The notes below the pieces were generated by a model. It made no database searches. It was not told the origin of the DNA and saw only the letters and a list, made by a program, of their open reading frames with translations. Of a stretch of 64,000 nt of DNA, positions 17,042 to 24,819 are shown one piece after another. The stretch covers positions 1,335,455 to 1,399,454 of the forward strand of contig CAVXUW010000004.1 of assembly GCA_963765105.1 (NCBI GenBank). The letters are read 5' to 3'. This DNA comes from CALMEC01 sp963765105 (GTDB lineage: Bacteria > Actinomycetota > Thermoleophilia > Miltoncostaeales > Miltoncostaeaceae). The first letter of the stretch is position 1, and the number at the start of each line of letters is the position of its first letter. A program made the translations under genes and the position numbers.

Positions 17042-17178
17042 ACCAGACGAGATGCTAGCCCATGCCGTGTGGGTTGGACCCGACCCGGTTCCGGTATGTG
17101 AGACCCCGCCGAGCTGGCACGGCAGCGACCTCTTGCTAGTGTCGCCAACTGCTGTGTGAGCAACGAACAGGGGAAAGA
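17042..17178. promoter_or_regulatory. Divergent promoter region of fab operon and glycoside hydrolase
   Basis: 137 bases between divergent genes. On the minus strand TAGCAT (17052-17057) is the candidate -10 of the fab operon. On the plus strand TAGTGT (17137-17142) is a candidate -10 for the hydrolase, whose GGGGAAAGA ribosome site sits just before its GTG. No clear operator for a fatty-acid regulator was recognised. Confidence 0.4.
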
Positions 17179-18654
17179 GTGCGTCAACGAACGCGTCGCG
17201 TCGCTATCGGGTTGGGCCTTCTTGCGTTGGCCGCAGGTCCGCAGATCGCATCGGCCGGTGTCGCCGGGTTGCAGGACGACCGGTTGTCGAGTGTCCCGGA
17301 GGACAAAATCCAGGAACGTCTCAGTCTGCTCGAAGGCACGGGAGCACGTGTCACGCGACTCGACGTGCTGTGGTCGGACATCGCTCCGACCAAGCCCGCG
17401 AACGACGCCGACCCGTTCGACCCGGCCTACAAGTTCTCTCGGCTCGATCAGACGCTGGCGGGCTTGGCATCACGAAACATCGTTCCGATTCTGGCGATCT
17501 ACTCTGCGCCATCGTGGGCCACAGGCGGTAAGGGCGCCCTGTCCGATCGCACCTACAACGCCAACACCCCCGACCCCGCCGCCTACGGGCGTTTCGTCGG
17601 CACGGTCCTCCGTCGCTACAACGGGTTTGTCAACCCGTCGTATGCGGCACAACCGCGGGCCCGTCACGTGGAGGTGTGGAACGAACCGAACCTGTCGCGC
17701 TACTACGTGCCCCAGTTCGACAAGAAGGGCCGGAGCGTGGCTCCCCGCAACTACATGCGCCTGGTGAAAGCCGCGTATACCAACGCGAAAGCCGCTAACC
17801 CGCGCTCGGTCGTTATCGCCGGCGTCGTGGGGCCGAAGAGCTCCACGAAGCGCAAGGTGGCGCTGGTCGATCAGGGCCACGGCGCCCTCGACTGGATTCG
17901 CGCGATGGTCAAGCTCAAGGGCCAGGCCAAGTACGACGCGTTTTCGCAGCACATCTACCCGGCCCAACCGCCGAAGAACAAGCGGGTGGTGTTCCCGAAC
18001 TGGGCCAGCCTGCCGCTCATCATCAAAGAGGTCGACAAGATCCGCCCCGGTATGCGCGTGTACATCACCGAAGCCGGTTACACCACCAAGCGCACACCCA
18101 TTCGCACCTCGAGCGTGACCGAGGGGCAGCAAGCCACGTACCTGCGCCACATCATGAACCTGCCCGTTGTGCGCTCAAAGCGGGTGCCCGTCGTCATCTG
18201 GTTCAACATGCAGGACAACCCGCTGTGGCCCGCCGGTCTCTACCGTGAGGACCTGTCGACCAAACCGAGCTGGGCCGTGTTCAAGGGCCTCGCCGGCCGC
18301 GACGCGCTTCCGAATCAGCTTCTCCCCGCATCCCCATCTGAGGCCCTCCGTCATAACGGCGGAGGGCCTCAGGGGTTCCAGGACGGGAAACGAGTGCCTC
18401 GTCTGGCGCGATTTGCATGGCCCCCAAAGGGAGATCGCATAACGAGATGGTGGATCAGGCAGTCAACTGGGGAGATACGAACCCGACGATGTCGTCTACG
18501 ACCGGCCCGATCGGGAGCTGACTCGCCAAGAGGCTCGACGAGGCTGTTGTGTCGCTCGACATCGACGGCGGCATTCGACGGGACTCCCCCGCAGCAGACG
18601 GGGAGTCTTGGGGAGAAGATCCGGATGAGATCGAGGATGAGGCTTTGGACCTGA
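17179..18654 (+). CDS. Secreted clan-A glycoside hydrolase with run-on C-terminus
   Basis: A 491-residue predicted protein with a signal peptide (TRRVAIGLGLLALAAGPQIASA). The (beta/alpha)8 core spans about 30-380. Glu169 in VEVWNEPN fits the acid/base and Glu298 in VYITEAGY fits the nucleophile of a retaining clan GH-A enzyme (GH5/GH39-like); the substrate is unknown. The core ends near WAVFKGLAGR; beyond about residue 387 the reading frame passes through a 12-bp perfect hairpin (18339-18371) and into low-quality Arg-rich sequence. A TGA in another frame sits exactly at the hairpin base (18339). The natural stop was therefore probably there, and the last ~105 residues are likely a frameshift artefact or a degraded end. 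GTG start with GGGGAAAGA. Confidence 0.8.
   Translation: MRQRTRRVAIGLGLLALAAGPQIASAGVAGLQDDRLSSVPEDKIQERLSLLEGTGARVTRLDVLWSDIAPTKPANDADPFDPAYKFSRLDQTLAGLASRNIVPILAIYSAPSWATGGKGALSDRTYNANTPDPAAYGRFVGTVLRRYNGFVNPSYAAQPRARHVEVWNEPNLSRYYVPQFDKKGRSVAPRNYMRLVKAAYTNAKAANPRSVVIAGVVGPKSSTKRKVALVDQGHGALDWIRAMVKLKGQAKYDAFSQHIYPAQPPKNKRVVFPNWASLPLIIKEVDKIRPGMRVYITEAGYTTKRTPIRTSSVTEGQQATYLRHIMNLPVVRSKRVPVVIWFNMQDNPLWPAGLYREDLSTKPSWAVFKGLAGRDALPNQLLPASPSEALRHNGGGPQGFQDGKRVPRLARFAWPPKGDRITRWWIRQSTGEIRTRRCRLRPARSGADSPRGSTRLLCRSTSTAAFDGTPPQQTGSLGEKIRMRSRMRLWT
18339..18371 (+). terminator. Terminator-like hairpin inside the hydrolase reading frame
   Basis: A perfect 12-bp stem, TGAGGCCCTCCG with CGGAGGGCCTCA, 9-base loop. 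There is no T-run after it. Its first three bases form a TGA in a frame other than the hydrolase frame. Confidence 0.6.
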
Positions 18655-19198
18655 TCGCATCAGGTGACTACGCCTCGGCCGAGTCCCTACTGCGCAGGTC
18701 AATGGAACAAGGCGTAGAGGGCCTCGAAGTCATCATGGGCAATGTGTTGTCCGATGGCCCGCAACGAGGAAGCTGAGGCAAGGTACCGGCGCGCAATTGC
18801 CGCGGGAGACCGCAACGGCCATTTAAACCTAGCTGTGCTCTGGCCGAGATGGGAAGACTCGCCGAAGCCGAATCTGGTTATCAGACAGCCATCGCGCTGA
18901 ACGATGCTACTGCGAAGCGGGCATTTCGAGCAGTCTGACAAACCAAGACCGCACCGAGGAGGCGGTCGCAGTGCTCCGTGAGGCCCTGAACGACGGAGAC
19001 CAGTTTGCTCTGGTTAACCTAAGGGAACGCGTTGAGTGACCGCGGTGAGTTCGACAAGGCGGAGACTGCCTTTAGAAAGGCAGTCGAACAGAACGTTTCG
19101 TATGCGCGCAGCGCCATGGCGTACAGTGGGAGCGGAGAGGTTTTGACGAGGCAGCCGAAGCCGAGTATCGACTGGCAGCGCCTGAGAGCGGCACGTGA
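18470..19198 (+). pseudogene. TPR/Sel1-type repeat gene broken by many frameshifts
   Basis: Consecutive pieces of one repeat protein can be read only by changing frame: RYEPDDVVYDRPDREL (from 18470), then KRLDEAVVSLDID and ASAESLLRRSMEQG (18528-18776), ARNEEAEARYRRAIAAGD (18754), AEMGRLAEAESGYQTAIAL (18843), TEEAVAVLREALNDGDQF (18929), ALSDRGEFDKAETAFRKAV (19029) and RGFDEAAEAEYRLAAPES (19133) ending at TGA 19196. The EAExxYRxAI pattern is the A-helix/B-helix signature of TPR or Sel1 repeats, common in actinobacterial repeat proteins. At least six frame changes lie in 730 bases. The gene cannot make a full protein as sequenced. Decay is the simplest reading; clustered sequencing errors are the alternative. 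Confidence 0.75.
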
Positions 19199-19557
19199 CC
19201 GTAGGCGTCAAACGCAAGCGAGGCGGGAGGGACGGGCTGGTCGGGATGGTCCCGCACGAACTGGCGGTTGGCGTGCCGGTTACGCCACAGGAAGACCGGT
19301 AGCCGGCCGGCCTCTGCCAGGCGCAGTAGCCCGAGGGCACGTATCAACGCAACGACTCGGGATCTGTTCATCGGGTCCCGGCGTGTCGCGGCGTCGCCTG
19401 TGCGGTCGAATTCTTCACGAGGCAAGACGAGTTCGTCGCGTGTGTTGTTCGCGCACCGGAGTTGCGCGACGAGCCTCTCACGGGCATTTGACCCATTTCG
19501 GAAATGGTCGTTGCCAAAATTACCGGTGGTCTCTATCATCGCCATGCGACTTGTTAG
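19193..19557 (-). pseudogene. Truncated N-terminal remnant of a methyltransferase-like gene
   Basis: On the minus strand an open frame contains MNRSRVVALIRALGLLRLAE, then RNRHANRQFVRDHP, VPPASLAFDAYGHV, after which similarity stops. A helix with NRxFVxxHPxxPxPPxxLxFDAYxH is, from memory, the region just before the SAM-binding domain of an actinobacterial class I methyltransferase group; the catalytic domain is missing. The break lies at about 19193-19205, where the TPR debris ends on the other strand, so a deletion or rearrangement joined the two. The likely original start is the ATG at 19371. The promoter of the iron transporter operon lies beyond its 5' end. Confidence 0.45.
19511..19539 (+). 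promoter_or_regulatory. Promoter of the iron transporter operon
   Basis: TTGCCA (19511-19516), a 17-base spacer, and TATCAT (19534-19539): a near-consensus housekeeping promoter. Transcription would begin around 19546, ahead of the possible operator at 19553-19568 and the ATG at 19575. Confidence 0.6.
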
Positions 19558-19568
19558 GGAGACCGAAC
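19553..19568 (+). promoter_or_regulatory. Possible iron-regulator operator
   Basis: Imperfect palindrome GTTAGG-GAGA-CCGAAC, just downstream of the expected transcription start. It keeps the outer TTAGG...AACC halves of the IdeR/DtxR box at the same spacing, but the centre does not match. The same bases include the AGGGAG ribosome site, so binding would also mask translation. A DtxR-family gene closes the locus. Confidence 0.4.
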
Positions 19569-19574
19569 CACCGC

Positions 19575-20618
19575 ATGCCACATCCCACCGAAAACGCCAT
19601 CCACATTTGCGCCGTCGGTAAGCGCTACGACGGCACCGTCGCGGTTGACGGTGTGGATCTCGAGGTACGTCGCGGCGAGATCATCGCGCTGCTGGGGCCG
19701 TCGGGTTGTGGCAAGACGACCCTGCTCCGTTTGGTCGCCGGTTTCGAGCAACCCGACGCCGGCACCATTCGCCTCGGTGAGGCGATCGTGGCGGGGGACG
19801 ACACCTGGGTACCGCCGGAGCGTCGTCATGTGGGAATGGTGTTCCAAGACCACGCGCTCTTCCCGCATCTGGATGTGGGGGAGAACGTCGGGTTCGGTGT
19901 GGCCAAGGCCAACCGGACCGAGCGGGTCGCCGAGGTGCTTGCGCTGGTGGGTCTGTCGGGGCTCGAACGGCGGATGCCGTCGGAGCTCTCCGGTGGGCAG
20001 CAGCAGCGGGTGGCGTTGGCCCGGGCGTTGGCGCCCGAGCCGGACGTGATCCTGCTCGACGAGCCGTGGTCGAGCATCGATGCCCTGCTGCGCGAGTCGG
20101 TGCGTGATGAGATCGTCAGCATTCTGCGGGCGAGTGGCGCCACCGCGGTTCTGGTCACTCATGACCGGGAGGAAGCGTTCTCTCTTTCCGATCGCGTCGC
20201 GCTGATGAGTGCGGGCAAGATCGTTCAGGTCGCCCCGCCGGAGGAGATGTATGCGGCCCCGGCCGACCGCTGGGTGGCGCAGTTCATCGGCCCCGGAAAC
20301 TTCCTGCCTGGTGTGATCGACGGCACGTCCGTCGGCACTGCGGTCGGGGACTTTCCGATCACCGGGGTCGAACGGCATGGATGCCCCGTCGAGGCGCTCA
20401 TCCGCCCCGAAATGTTGGAGCTTCGTCCCGCTGAGGATGGCTCCGCCGAGGTCGTCGGCCGGGAATTCCGTGGCCACGACGTGTTCTACCGGGTGCGGCT
20501 CGCCGACGGCACCGTCGTTTGCGCGCAACGCCCGTCCACCGAGAAGGTTCAGATCGGGGCCCGGGTGGCCGTGCAGCCACACCGAACCCCGATTCCGGTC
20601 TTCACCCGCACGCACTGA
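19575..20618 (+). CDS. fbpC: Ferric iron ABC transporter ATP-binding protein
   Basis: A 347-residue ATPase that powers ferric-iron uptake. Walker A GPSGCGKTT is at 41-49, the Q-loop is in HVGMVFQDHALFPHL, the signature is LSGGQQQR near 139, Walker B VILLDEP near 160 and the switch His is in VLVTHD. A C-terminal beta (TOBE-like) domain follows from about 245. The QDHALFPHL segment and the downstream binding protein and double permease assign it to the FbpC/AfuC group rather than a general polyamine or sulfate ATPase. The start at 19575 (MPHPTENAIHI) is chosen because the longer open frame runs through unrelated debris. The gene order is C-A-B. Confidence 0.92.
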   Translation: MPHPTENAIHICAVGKRYDGTVAVDGVDLEVRRGEIIALLGPSGCGKTTLLRLVAGFEQPDAGTIRLGEAIVAGDDTWVPPERRHVGMVFQDHALFPHLDVGENVGFGVAKANRTERVAEVLALVGLSGLERRMPSELSGGQQQRVALARALAPEPDVILLDEPWSSIDALLRESVRDEIVSILRASGATAVLVTHDREEAFSLSDRVALMSAGKIVQVAPPEEMYAAPADRWVAQFIGPGNFLPGVIDGTSVGTAVGDFPITGVERHGCPVEALIRPEMLELRPAEDGSAEVVGREFRGHDVFYRVRLADGTVVCAQRPSTEKVQIGARVAVQPHRTPIPVFTRTH

Positions 20619-20675
20619 GGTCGTCTGGCAACGCGCAGCGCCGCGGGCAATCCGAAATAGAAGGATACCCACCCA

Positions 20676-21704
20676 ATGACATTCCGTCGATTCATGACGC
20701 ACGCCCTGGCACTGACGGCCATCTTCGCCGTCGGCTGTGGGGGAGAGAGTGACAAATCCGGTCCAGCATCGGGGCAGACGCTCACGATCTACTCCGGGCG
20801 TGAGGAAGAGATCGTCGCCCCGCTCTTCGTGAAGTTCACCGAGAAGACGGGCATCAAAGTAGACGTTCGCTACGGCGGCAGCAGCGAGCTGGCCGCTCAG
20901 ATCGCCGACGAGGGCGACAACTCACCCGCCGATGTGTTCTTCTCACAAGATGCCGGTGCGCTGGGATCAGCCGCGGCCCAGCTCTCTCCGCTGCCGCAAA
21001 CGGCGCTCGATCGTGTGGCACCGCAGTTTCGCGACGGCGGGGGCACGTGGGTGGGCACCTCCGGTCGTGTGCGTGTTGTGGCCTACAACACCGCAAAGCT
21101 GAAAGAGGGCGACCTCCCCGACACCATCGCCGGGTACACCGACCCGACGTTCAAAGGCCGAGTCGGCATCGCTCCGGGCAACGCGTCGTTCCAGGCGTTC
21201 GTGAGCGCCATGCGGGTGAAGATCGGCGACGACAAGACGAAGGCCTTCCTTACCGCTCTCAAGAACAACGGCGCGAAGACCTATGAGAAGAACAGCGCGA
21301 TCATGGACGCCATCGTCGCCGGCGAGATCGACCTGGGATTCGTGAACCACTACTACCTGGCCCTGGTCAAAGCTGAACAGCCCGATGCTCCCGTGGCGAA
21401 CAAGTTCCTCGCGAAGGGCGACCCGGGCGCGTTCCTCAACGTTGCCGGTGTGGGTGTCCTCGGGACAAGTGACAAGAAGGATGCTGCGAACCAGTTCGTG
21501 GAGTACCTCCTCAGCGACGAGGGCCAAGCCTTCTACGCCAAGGAAGCGTCGGAAAACGAGTACCCGTTGATCGCCGGCCAGGCGCCCGCGGAAGGCCTCC
21601 CGCCGCTCAGTGAGCTGCAGGTCGAGGCCGCGTCGCTTTCTGCCGTCTCGAAGGAGGCCGCCGCGACCCTCGCGCTCCTGGATGAGGTGGGTCTTACCTC
21701 CTGA
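20676..21704 (+). CDS. fbpA: Ferric iron-binding lipoprotein of ABC transporter
   Basis: A 342-residue lipoprotein: lipobox FAVGCGG with Cys21, so tethered outside the membrane. The mature domain starts LTIYSGREEEIVAPLF, the usual opening of FbpA-like periplasmic-type binding proteins. The paired tyrosines Tyr226-Tyr227 in GFVNHYYLAL are the iron-ligand pair of this family, preceded by the NSAIMDAIVAGEID segment. It captures Fe(III) and hands it to the fused permease encoded next. It overlaps the permease start by about 23 bases. Confidence 0.93.
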   Translation: MTFRRFMTHALALTAIFAVGCGGESDKSGPASGQTLTIYSGREEEIVAPLFVKFTEKTGIKVDVRYGGSSELAAQIADEGDNSPADVFFSQDAGALGSAAAQLSPLPQTALDRVAPQFRDGGGTWVGTSGRVRVVAYNTAKLKEGDLPDTIAGYTDPTFKGRVGIAPGNASFQAFVSAMRVKIGDDKTKAFLTALKNNGAKTYEKNSAIMDAIVAGEIDLGFVNHYYLALVKAEQPDAPVANKFLAKGDPGAFLNVAGVGVLGTSDKKDAANQFVEYLLSDEGQAFYAKEASENEYPLIAGQAPAEGLPPLSELQVEAASLSAVSKEAAATLALLDEVGLTS

Positions 21705-23322
21705 CGTCACGGCCACGGGGGGTGCGCGGCACCGCGGTGCCGGGCGTCCCCCGGTGCCGCTGGTCATTGCTGCCATCGCGGCTGTGGTCGTCTTGGCGAT
21801 CCCGCCGGTGTACCTGCTCATCCGGGCGGGTTTTGGTGATGCGTGGGCCATTCTGGGGCGTGGCGCAACGTGGGAAACCTTTGGACGTACGCTGCTTCTG
21901 GCGGCAACGGTTGCGCTGGGCTCGGTCGTGGTTGGCGCAACGATGGCGTGGCTGGTGGTGCGCACCAACCTTCCGGGCCGAACGCTGTGGGGCGTCCTCA
22001 GCATCGCTCCCCTGGCGATGCCCAGCTTCGTCGCCGCCCTTGCCCTGTCGGGAGCCACCGGCGACAACGGTTTGGTGTCGCGCCTCCTGTCGCCGCTGGG
22101 CATCGGCCCCATTCCGCGCATCAGCGGTCTTGCCGGCGCAACTCTCGCGCTTGTCATGGCGACGTTTCCGTACGTGTATCTGCTCACGGTGGCGGCGTTG
22201 CGGAGCGCCGATCCGTCGCTCGACGAAGCGGCACGCGGCTTGGGGCGGGGGAGTGTCGGCGCGTTTGTCGCCGGCACGCTGCCGCAGTTGCGGCGGGCGT
22301 TGGTGGGTGGGGCGCTTCTGGCCGGGTTGTATTCGATCTCCGACTACGGCGCGGTGTCGCTCATGCGTTACGACACGATCACCCGATCGATCTTCACCCG
22401 CTACGAATCCGGGTTCGATCGCCAACCCGCGGCGGTTCTTGGCCTCGTGCTCATCGCCCTCACCGCGGTCTTTCTCCTGCTCGAGATTCGTGGGCGTGGA
22501 CGTGGCGGACCACGCCTCGGGCCTGGGGCGGTCCGCACGTCGCGAACCGTCGCCCTCGGTCGCTGGCGCGTTCCCGCGCTGGCCTTCGCCGGCCTCGTGG
22601 GGTCGGCGTTCGTCGTTGCCCCGGTCGCCGTGATGGTTTACTGGCTCGGTCGCGCGATCGATAACGGTACGGTCGGCGACATCCCGGTACAGGCGGTGGT
22701 TACGTCGCTGCTTCTCGCCACGGCCGCCGCGGCGGTGACAACCGTGGCGGCGTTGCCGGTGGCCCTTCTCGCGCGTCGTTACCCGCGCACCTGGACCCGT
22801 TCGGTCGAGCGCTCCGGCTATGGGGCAAACGCGCTTCCCGGAGTGGTGGTAGGCCTGGCGTTCGTCTTCCTTGCCGCGCGGTACCTCCCTTTCGTCTACC
22901 AAACGTTTCCCCTGTTGATCGTGGCCTACCTCGTGCGGTTCTTCGCCCAAGCGCTGTCGGGTGTCGACACTGCCCTCGCTGCGGTCAACCCCCGGGCCGA
23001 GGAGGCCGCACGCAGCCTGGGCCGCACCCCATTGCAGGTTGTGCGCGAGGTCACCGTGCCGGTGATGCGCCCCGGGGTGATCGCGGGTGCCACCCTCGTG
23101 TTTCTCTCCGTCATCAAGGAGCTGCCGGCCACGAAGTTGCTCCTGCCCACCGGTTCACGGACACTGGCGACGGAGGTCTGGCGTAAAACGCAGGTGGGTC
23201 AGTACGGCGCGGCAGCCGTTCCCGCGCTGCTCCTGCTGGCCGTTTCGATCCCGCTCATCGTCGTCGCCGTGCGCGAACACGCCGCCGAGCGCGGTGAGGC
23301 ACTGCCAGCGGCTGGTACCTGA
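21682..23322 (+). CDS. fbpB: Ferric iron ABC transporter permease (fused double domain)
   Basis: About 546 residues with two homologous six-helix permease halves. Each half carries the EAA loop that contacts the ATPase: LDEAARGLGRGSVG in the first and AEEAARSLGRTPLQ in the second. The two-in-one architecture is characteristic of FbpB/AfuB/SfuB iron permeases. The start is uncertain: ATG 21682, inside the end of fbpA, is used; a GTG at 21754 is possible. The first transmembrane helix starts VPLVIAAIAAVVVLAIPP. There is no terminator before the regulator gene 32 bases later. Confidence 0.93.
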   Translation: MRWVLPPDVTATGGARHRGAGRPPVPLVIAAIAAVVVLAIPPVYLLIRAGFGDAWAILGRGATWETFGRTLLLAATVALGSVVVGATMAWLVVRTNLPGRTLWGVLSIAPLAMPSFVAALALSGATGDNGLVSRLLSPLGIGPIPRISGLAGATLALVMATFPYVYLLTVAALRSADPSLDEAARGLGRGSVGAFVAGTLPQLRRALVGGALLAGLYSISDYGAVSLMRYDTITRSIFTRYESGFDRQPAAVLGLVLIALTAVFLLLEIRGRGRGGPRLGPGAVRTSRTVALGRWRVPALAFAGLVGSAFVVAPVAVMVYWLGRAIDNGTVGDIPVQAVVTSLLLATAAAAVTTVAALPVALLARRYPRTWTRSVERSGYGANALPGVVVGLAFVFLAARYLPFVYQTFPLLIVAYLVRFFAQALSGVDTALAAVNPRAEEAARSLGRTPLQVVREVTVPVMRPGVIAGATLVFLSVIKELPATKLLLPTGSRTLATEVWRKTQVGQYGAAAVPALLLLAVSIPLIVVAVREHAAERGEALPAAGT

Positions 23323-23342
23323 GTGGATAACCCACGAGCGTG

Positions 23343-23348
23343 TATCGT
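23343..23348 (+). promoter_or_regulatory. Leaderless -10 element of the DtxR-type regulator
   Basis: TATCGT preceded directly by TG and followed by 6 bases before ATG 23355. It suggests that the regulator has its own leaderless promoter besides read-through from the transporter. Confidence 0.5.
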
Positions 23349-23354
23349 CGACGC

Positions 23355-24044
23355 ATGAGCGTTCACGGACATTCGGTCGACGAGTACCTCGAAACGATCT
23401 ATTTCCTGACGTTTCCGATTGGGGAGTATGGGCCGGTTGGTGGTGATGCCCACGTGCTGTCGGCTCGGGTGGCGCAGATGTTGTCGGTGTCGCGCCCCAC
23501 CGTGAGCGAGATGATGAAGCGCCTCGAGAACGAGGGTCTCATCGACCGCGACGAGAAGCAACGGGCAATCCTCACGGAGCACGGCATGGAGGTGGCGGTG
23601 CGCGTGGTGCGCAAGCACCGCATCGTCGAGTGTTTCCTCACCCAATTCCTCGGATACACCGCCGCAGAGGCGCATGAGCAGGCCGATTCCCTCGGCGCGA
23701 CGTTTACCGACGAAATGACCGACCGCATCGCCGAGCGGCTCAACCACCCCGAACGCTGCCCGCACGGGTGGCCCATCGATACCGAAGCCGAGCGCCAAGA
23801 GAACCTTCACCTGCGTCCCCTCGCGGACATCGAGCCCGGTTCACGCGTACGCATCGTTCGCTTGGCCGAGCACGACGGGGACCTGCTCAACTGGTTCTAC
23901 GACCAGGGACTCGCCCCCGGCGCGGAGATCGACGTGATCGACCGCACCGACGCGGGTGAGCTGCGTGTGCGCCTGGGCGAGGACGACCGCCTGGCCGGCG
24001 AGGACGCCGCCGCCGGATTGTTCGTACTGCCCGCCGCTGCCTGA
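23355..24044 (+). CDS. DtxR/IdeR-family metal-dependent regulator
   Basis: A 229-residue repressor: N-terminal winged helix (AQMLSVSRPTVSEMMKRLENEGLI), dimerisation/metal domain (about 75-145) and a C-terminal FeoA/SH3-like domain (about 155-228). By eye alignment to DtxR, ancillary-site ligands His79, Glu83 and His98 are kept (VVRKHRIVECF, AEAHEQAD), but primary-site Met10, Cys102, Glu105 and His106 appear as Glu, Asp, Gly and Ala. The NHPERCPHGWPI loop offers extra His and Cys that could substitute. Gene position right after fbpCAB suggests control of iron uptake. The ATG at 23355 fits the family start; the GTG at 23340 is less likely. Confidence 0.88.
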   Translation: MSVHGHSVDEYLETIYFLTFPIGEYGPVGGDAHVLSARVAQMLSVSRPTVSEMMKRLENEGLIDRDEKQRAILTEHGMEVAVRVVRKHRIVECFLTQFLGYTAAEAHEQADSLGATFTDEMTDRIAERLNHPERCPHGWPIDTEAERQENLHLRPLADIEPGSRVRIVRLAEHDGDLLNWFYDQGLAPGAEIDVIDRTDAGELRVRLGEDDRLAGEDAAAGLFVLPAAA

Positions 24045-24118
24045 CACGAATGCGGTCTGCCCGGAGATAGGAGGCCCGCCGGGGGGAACCGCGGGACGGG
24101 CGGCGGTGTAGAGAAGTC

Positions 24119-24652
24119 ATGGTCAGACAACGTGTGATGTTCGCGGGGACGCTCTTCGCGGCGACCGGCGTGCTCGCCGGAAACGGGATCGCGGCATCGG
24201 CCGAGCCCCCCGGGGAGCCGCGGTGCACGAATGTGAGATCCCGCCCGATTCCCGCTGGCCGGCCGGGACGCTCCCACTGGGTCGTCGGTCGGGAGCCAAT
24301 TCTTCTGGGTGGCTTTCGGCCCCGATCGGCAACTCCGGCGAGCCTCGTGCAAGACACCGACCGGACGATGATCGCCTCGCAGTTCTATTTCGTTGTTCGG
24401 GATCCTGTCCCGAATGTCATCACACTCACGGGGTGGCGGTTTCGCGACCGCACGACCCGGCTTTTGTTGGGCGGTGTCGACACCGGCCCGACGGGTACGA
24501 CACTCATCCTCCGACGCGGTCACTCCCTGGCCGCCAGCTTGCGCGCTCCAACCCCCGGCTGCTACGTAGTTCACGCCCGATGGCGGGGTGGGCAGATGCG
24601 CGTCCGGATCGACCTACGTCGGGAGGTGGTCCTCATTCCACCGCCCCCGTAG
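24119..24652 (+). CDS. Small secreted protein of unknown function
   Basis: A 177-residue protein with a signal peptide (MFAGTLFAATGVLAGNGIAASA) and two cysteines in the mature part, near the start (RCTN) and near the end (GCYVVHARW), which could pair. The rest is beta-rich with a Pro-rich tail (IPPPP). The overall look, strands ending in GCYVVHARWRGG, resembles an immunoglobulin-like or GerMN-type exported domain, but I do not recognise the family. GAGAAG precedes the ATG. It is separate from the regulator (74-base gap) and from accD (167 bases). Confidence 0.6.
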   Translation: MVRQRVMFAGTLFAATGVLAGNGIAASAEPPGEPRCTNVRSRPIPAGRPGRSHWVVGREPILLGGFRPRSATPASLVQDTDRTMIASQFYFVVRDPVPNVITLTGWRFRDRTTRLLLGGVDTGPTGTTLILRRGHSLAASLRAPTPGCYVVHARWRGGQMRVRIDLRREVVLIPPPP

Positions 24653-24806
24653 TGCGACGCTGGAGTGTCACCGACGTTGTCCGGTGGAGATCGGGACCCC
24701 TGGCGTGGACAGGTGGCTACGCAAATTGGTACCTCAACACTGCCACCCGCAACGCGTCAGCGGCGGGTTCCAACGGAACGCACCCGCCGTCCTCCACCGC
24801 AGGTGC

Positions 24807-24812
24807 CATAAT
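24807..24812 (+). promoter_or_regulatory. Extended leaderless -10 element of accDA
   Basis: CATAAT preceded by TGC (an extended -10) and followed by 7 bases before the accD GTG at 24820. No ribosome-binding site is visible there. Confidence 0.6.
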
Positions 24813-24819
24813 CGGCGGC

